Positions 32,388 to 32,709 of a stretch of 32,709 nt of DNA are shown piece after piece. The notes beneath the pieces were generated by a model. That model made no database searches and was not told where the DNA came from. It saw only the letters and a program-made list of their open reading frames with translations. The translations under genes were made by a program, and so were the position numbers. Position 1 is the stretch's first letter. Each line of letters begins with the position of its first letter. The stretch is from Rhodospirillales bacterium (GTDB taxonomy: Bacteria; Pseudomonadota; Gammaproteobacteria; Nevskiales; Nevskiaceae): positions 1 to 32,709 of the forward strand of contig CAJCJH010000046.1 in NCBI GenBank assembly GCA_903970615.1. The letters are read 5' to 3'.

Positions 32388-32426
32388 CCGGCTGGTTCGA
32401 GCAGTAGCGGTAAAAGCATCACGTTC

Positions 32427-32502
32427 GCCCACCTAGCTCAGTCGGTAGAGCACACCCTTGGTAAGGGTGAGGTCATCGGTTCGATTCCGATGGTGGGCAC
32501 CA
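32427..32502 (+). tRNA. tRNA-Thr (anticodon GGT)
   Basis: A 76-base tRNA with encoded CCA. The acceptor stem pairs GCCCACC with GGTGGGC. The anticodon GGT is at 32460-32462 in the loop TTGGTAA, and the T-arm is GGTTCGATTCC. It lies 89 bases before the EF-Tu start, as in the conserved gammaproteobacterial tRNA-tuf operon. Confidence 0.98.
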
Positions 32503-32591
32503 GTTTCAAGGCAGTGGTCAGCTTCAAGACCGCAGCGTTTCATCCCGCAGCATTCATCAATTTGTTTCACTTTGAGAGCAAGAGAACTCCG

Positions 32592-32709
32592 ATGGCCAAG
32601 GAAAAATTCGATCGCGTCAAGCCGCACGTCAATGTCGGAACGATTGGGCATGTCGACCACGGCAAGACCACCACCACGGCAGCGCTGACCAAGGTCAGCG
32701 CCGACAAAG
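32592..32709 (+). CDS. tuf: Elongation factor Tu, 3'-partial
   Basis: The first 39 residues of EF-Tu, the GTPase that delivers aminoacyl-tRNA to the ribosome; the gene runs off the window. [19 protein letters not shown] leads into the P-loop GHVDHGKT at residues 19-26. Position 28, normally Leu in the GKTTLTAA context, is Thr here ([11 protein letters not shown]). Position 9 is Val instead of the usual Thr before KPH. AAGAGA precedes the ATG as ribosome site. It is co-transcribed with the three upstream tRNAs. Identity is certain. Confidence 0.97.
   Translation, partial: MAKEKFDRVKPHVNVGTIGHVDHGKTTTTAALTKVSADK

Overview
The window is high-GC, gene-dense chromosomal DNA from a Gram-negative proteobacterium. 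The best fit is a gammaproteobacterium of the Lysobacterales (Xanthomonadales), perhaps Rhodanobacteraceae. The right edge carries tRNA-Tyr, tRNA-Gly and tRNA-Thr directly upstream of an EF-Tu gene, the classic gammaproteobacterial order. HrpB, YheS-type ABC-F, TesB, OpgD and the S53 and M61 exported peptidases agree with this. The taxon is an inference from gene content; no rRNA is present.

Layout. 1-1294: the 3' end of an MmeI-like (type IIL) DNA methyltransferase/restriction gene, interrupted by about 12 copies of the tetranucleotide ACGA, which put its last ~90 codons out of frame. This is the clearest unusual feature and looks like a phase-variation switch, currently OFF for the full-length protein. 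1310-2710: a DUF427 protein and an SDR oxidoreductase. 2910-5903: a large secreted S53 (sedolisin) protease with a PKD domain and a C-terminal anchor-like tail. 6164-8656: SRPBCC and DoxX proteins, with a divergent MFS transporter. 8787-9566: a tiny Gly/Ser/Thr-rich lipoprotein and a YkgJ-type cysteine-cluster protein. 9714-12478: YheS-like ABC-F ATPase and a ferritin-like protein. 12569-15873: pirin, YceI and RutE-like nitroreductase in a probable operon, with a divergent LysR regulator whose promoter region has a T-N11-A palindrome. 16007-20273: M61 protease, a lipase-like hydrolase, and an unrecognised 235-aa protein. 20321-25574: a minus-strand run of five genes (FKBP PPIase, OpgD, PRMT-like methyltransferase, TesB, alpha/beta hydrolase). 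25722-28925: MOSC protein and HrpB helicase. 28987-31934: a lipoprotein phosphoesterase overlapping by 4 nt a large diheme cytochrome-like protein. 32125-32709: a strong promoter, three tRNAs and the start of tuf.

Functional themes are envelope and periplasm biology (OpgD, FKBP, S53, M61, phosphoesterase, cytochrome, YceI, lipoproteins), redox and stress handling (ferritin, pirin, RutE, SDR, DoxX), and translation (YheS, HrpB, tRNAs, EF-Tu). A second point of interest is the methyltransferase at 22440-23384. It carries the double-E loop (with the 9-residue spacing known from eukaryotic PRMT1) and a THW loop, both hallmarks of protein arginine methyltransferases.

No gap between genes exceeds about 300 bases. 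The larger ones (5904-6163, 9045-9290, 11616-11866, 19365-19565, 31935-32192) hold no convincing gene. I see no insertion sequence, integrase, CRISPR array or rRNA.
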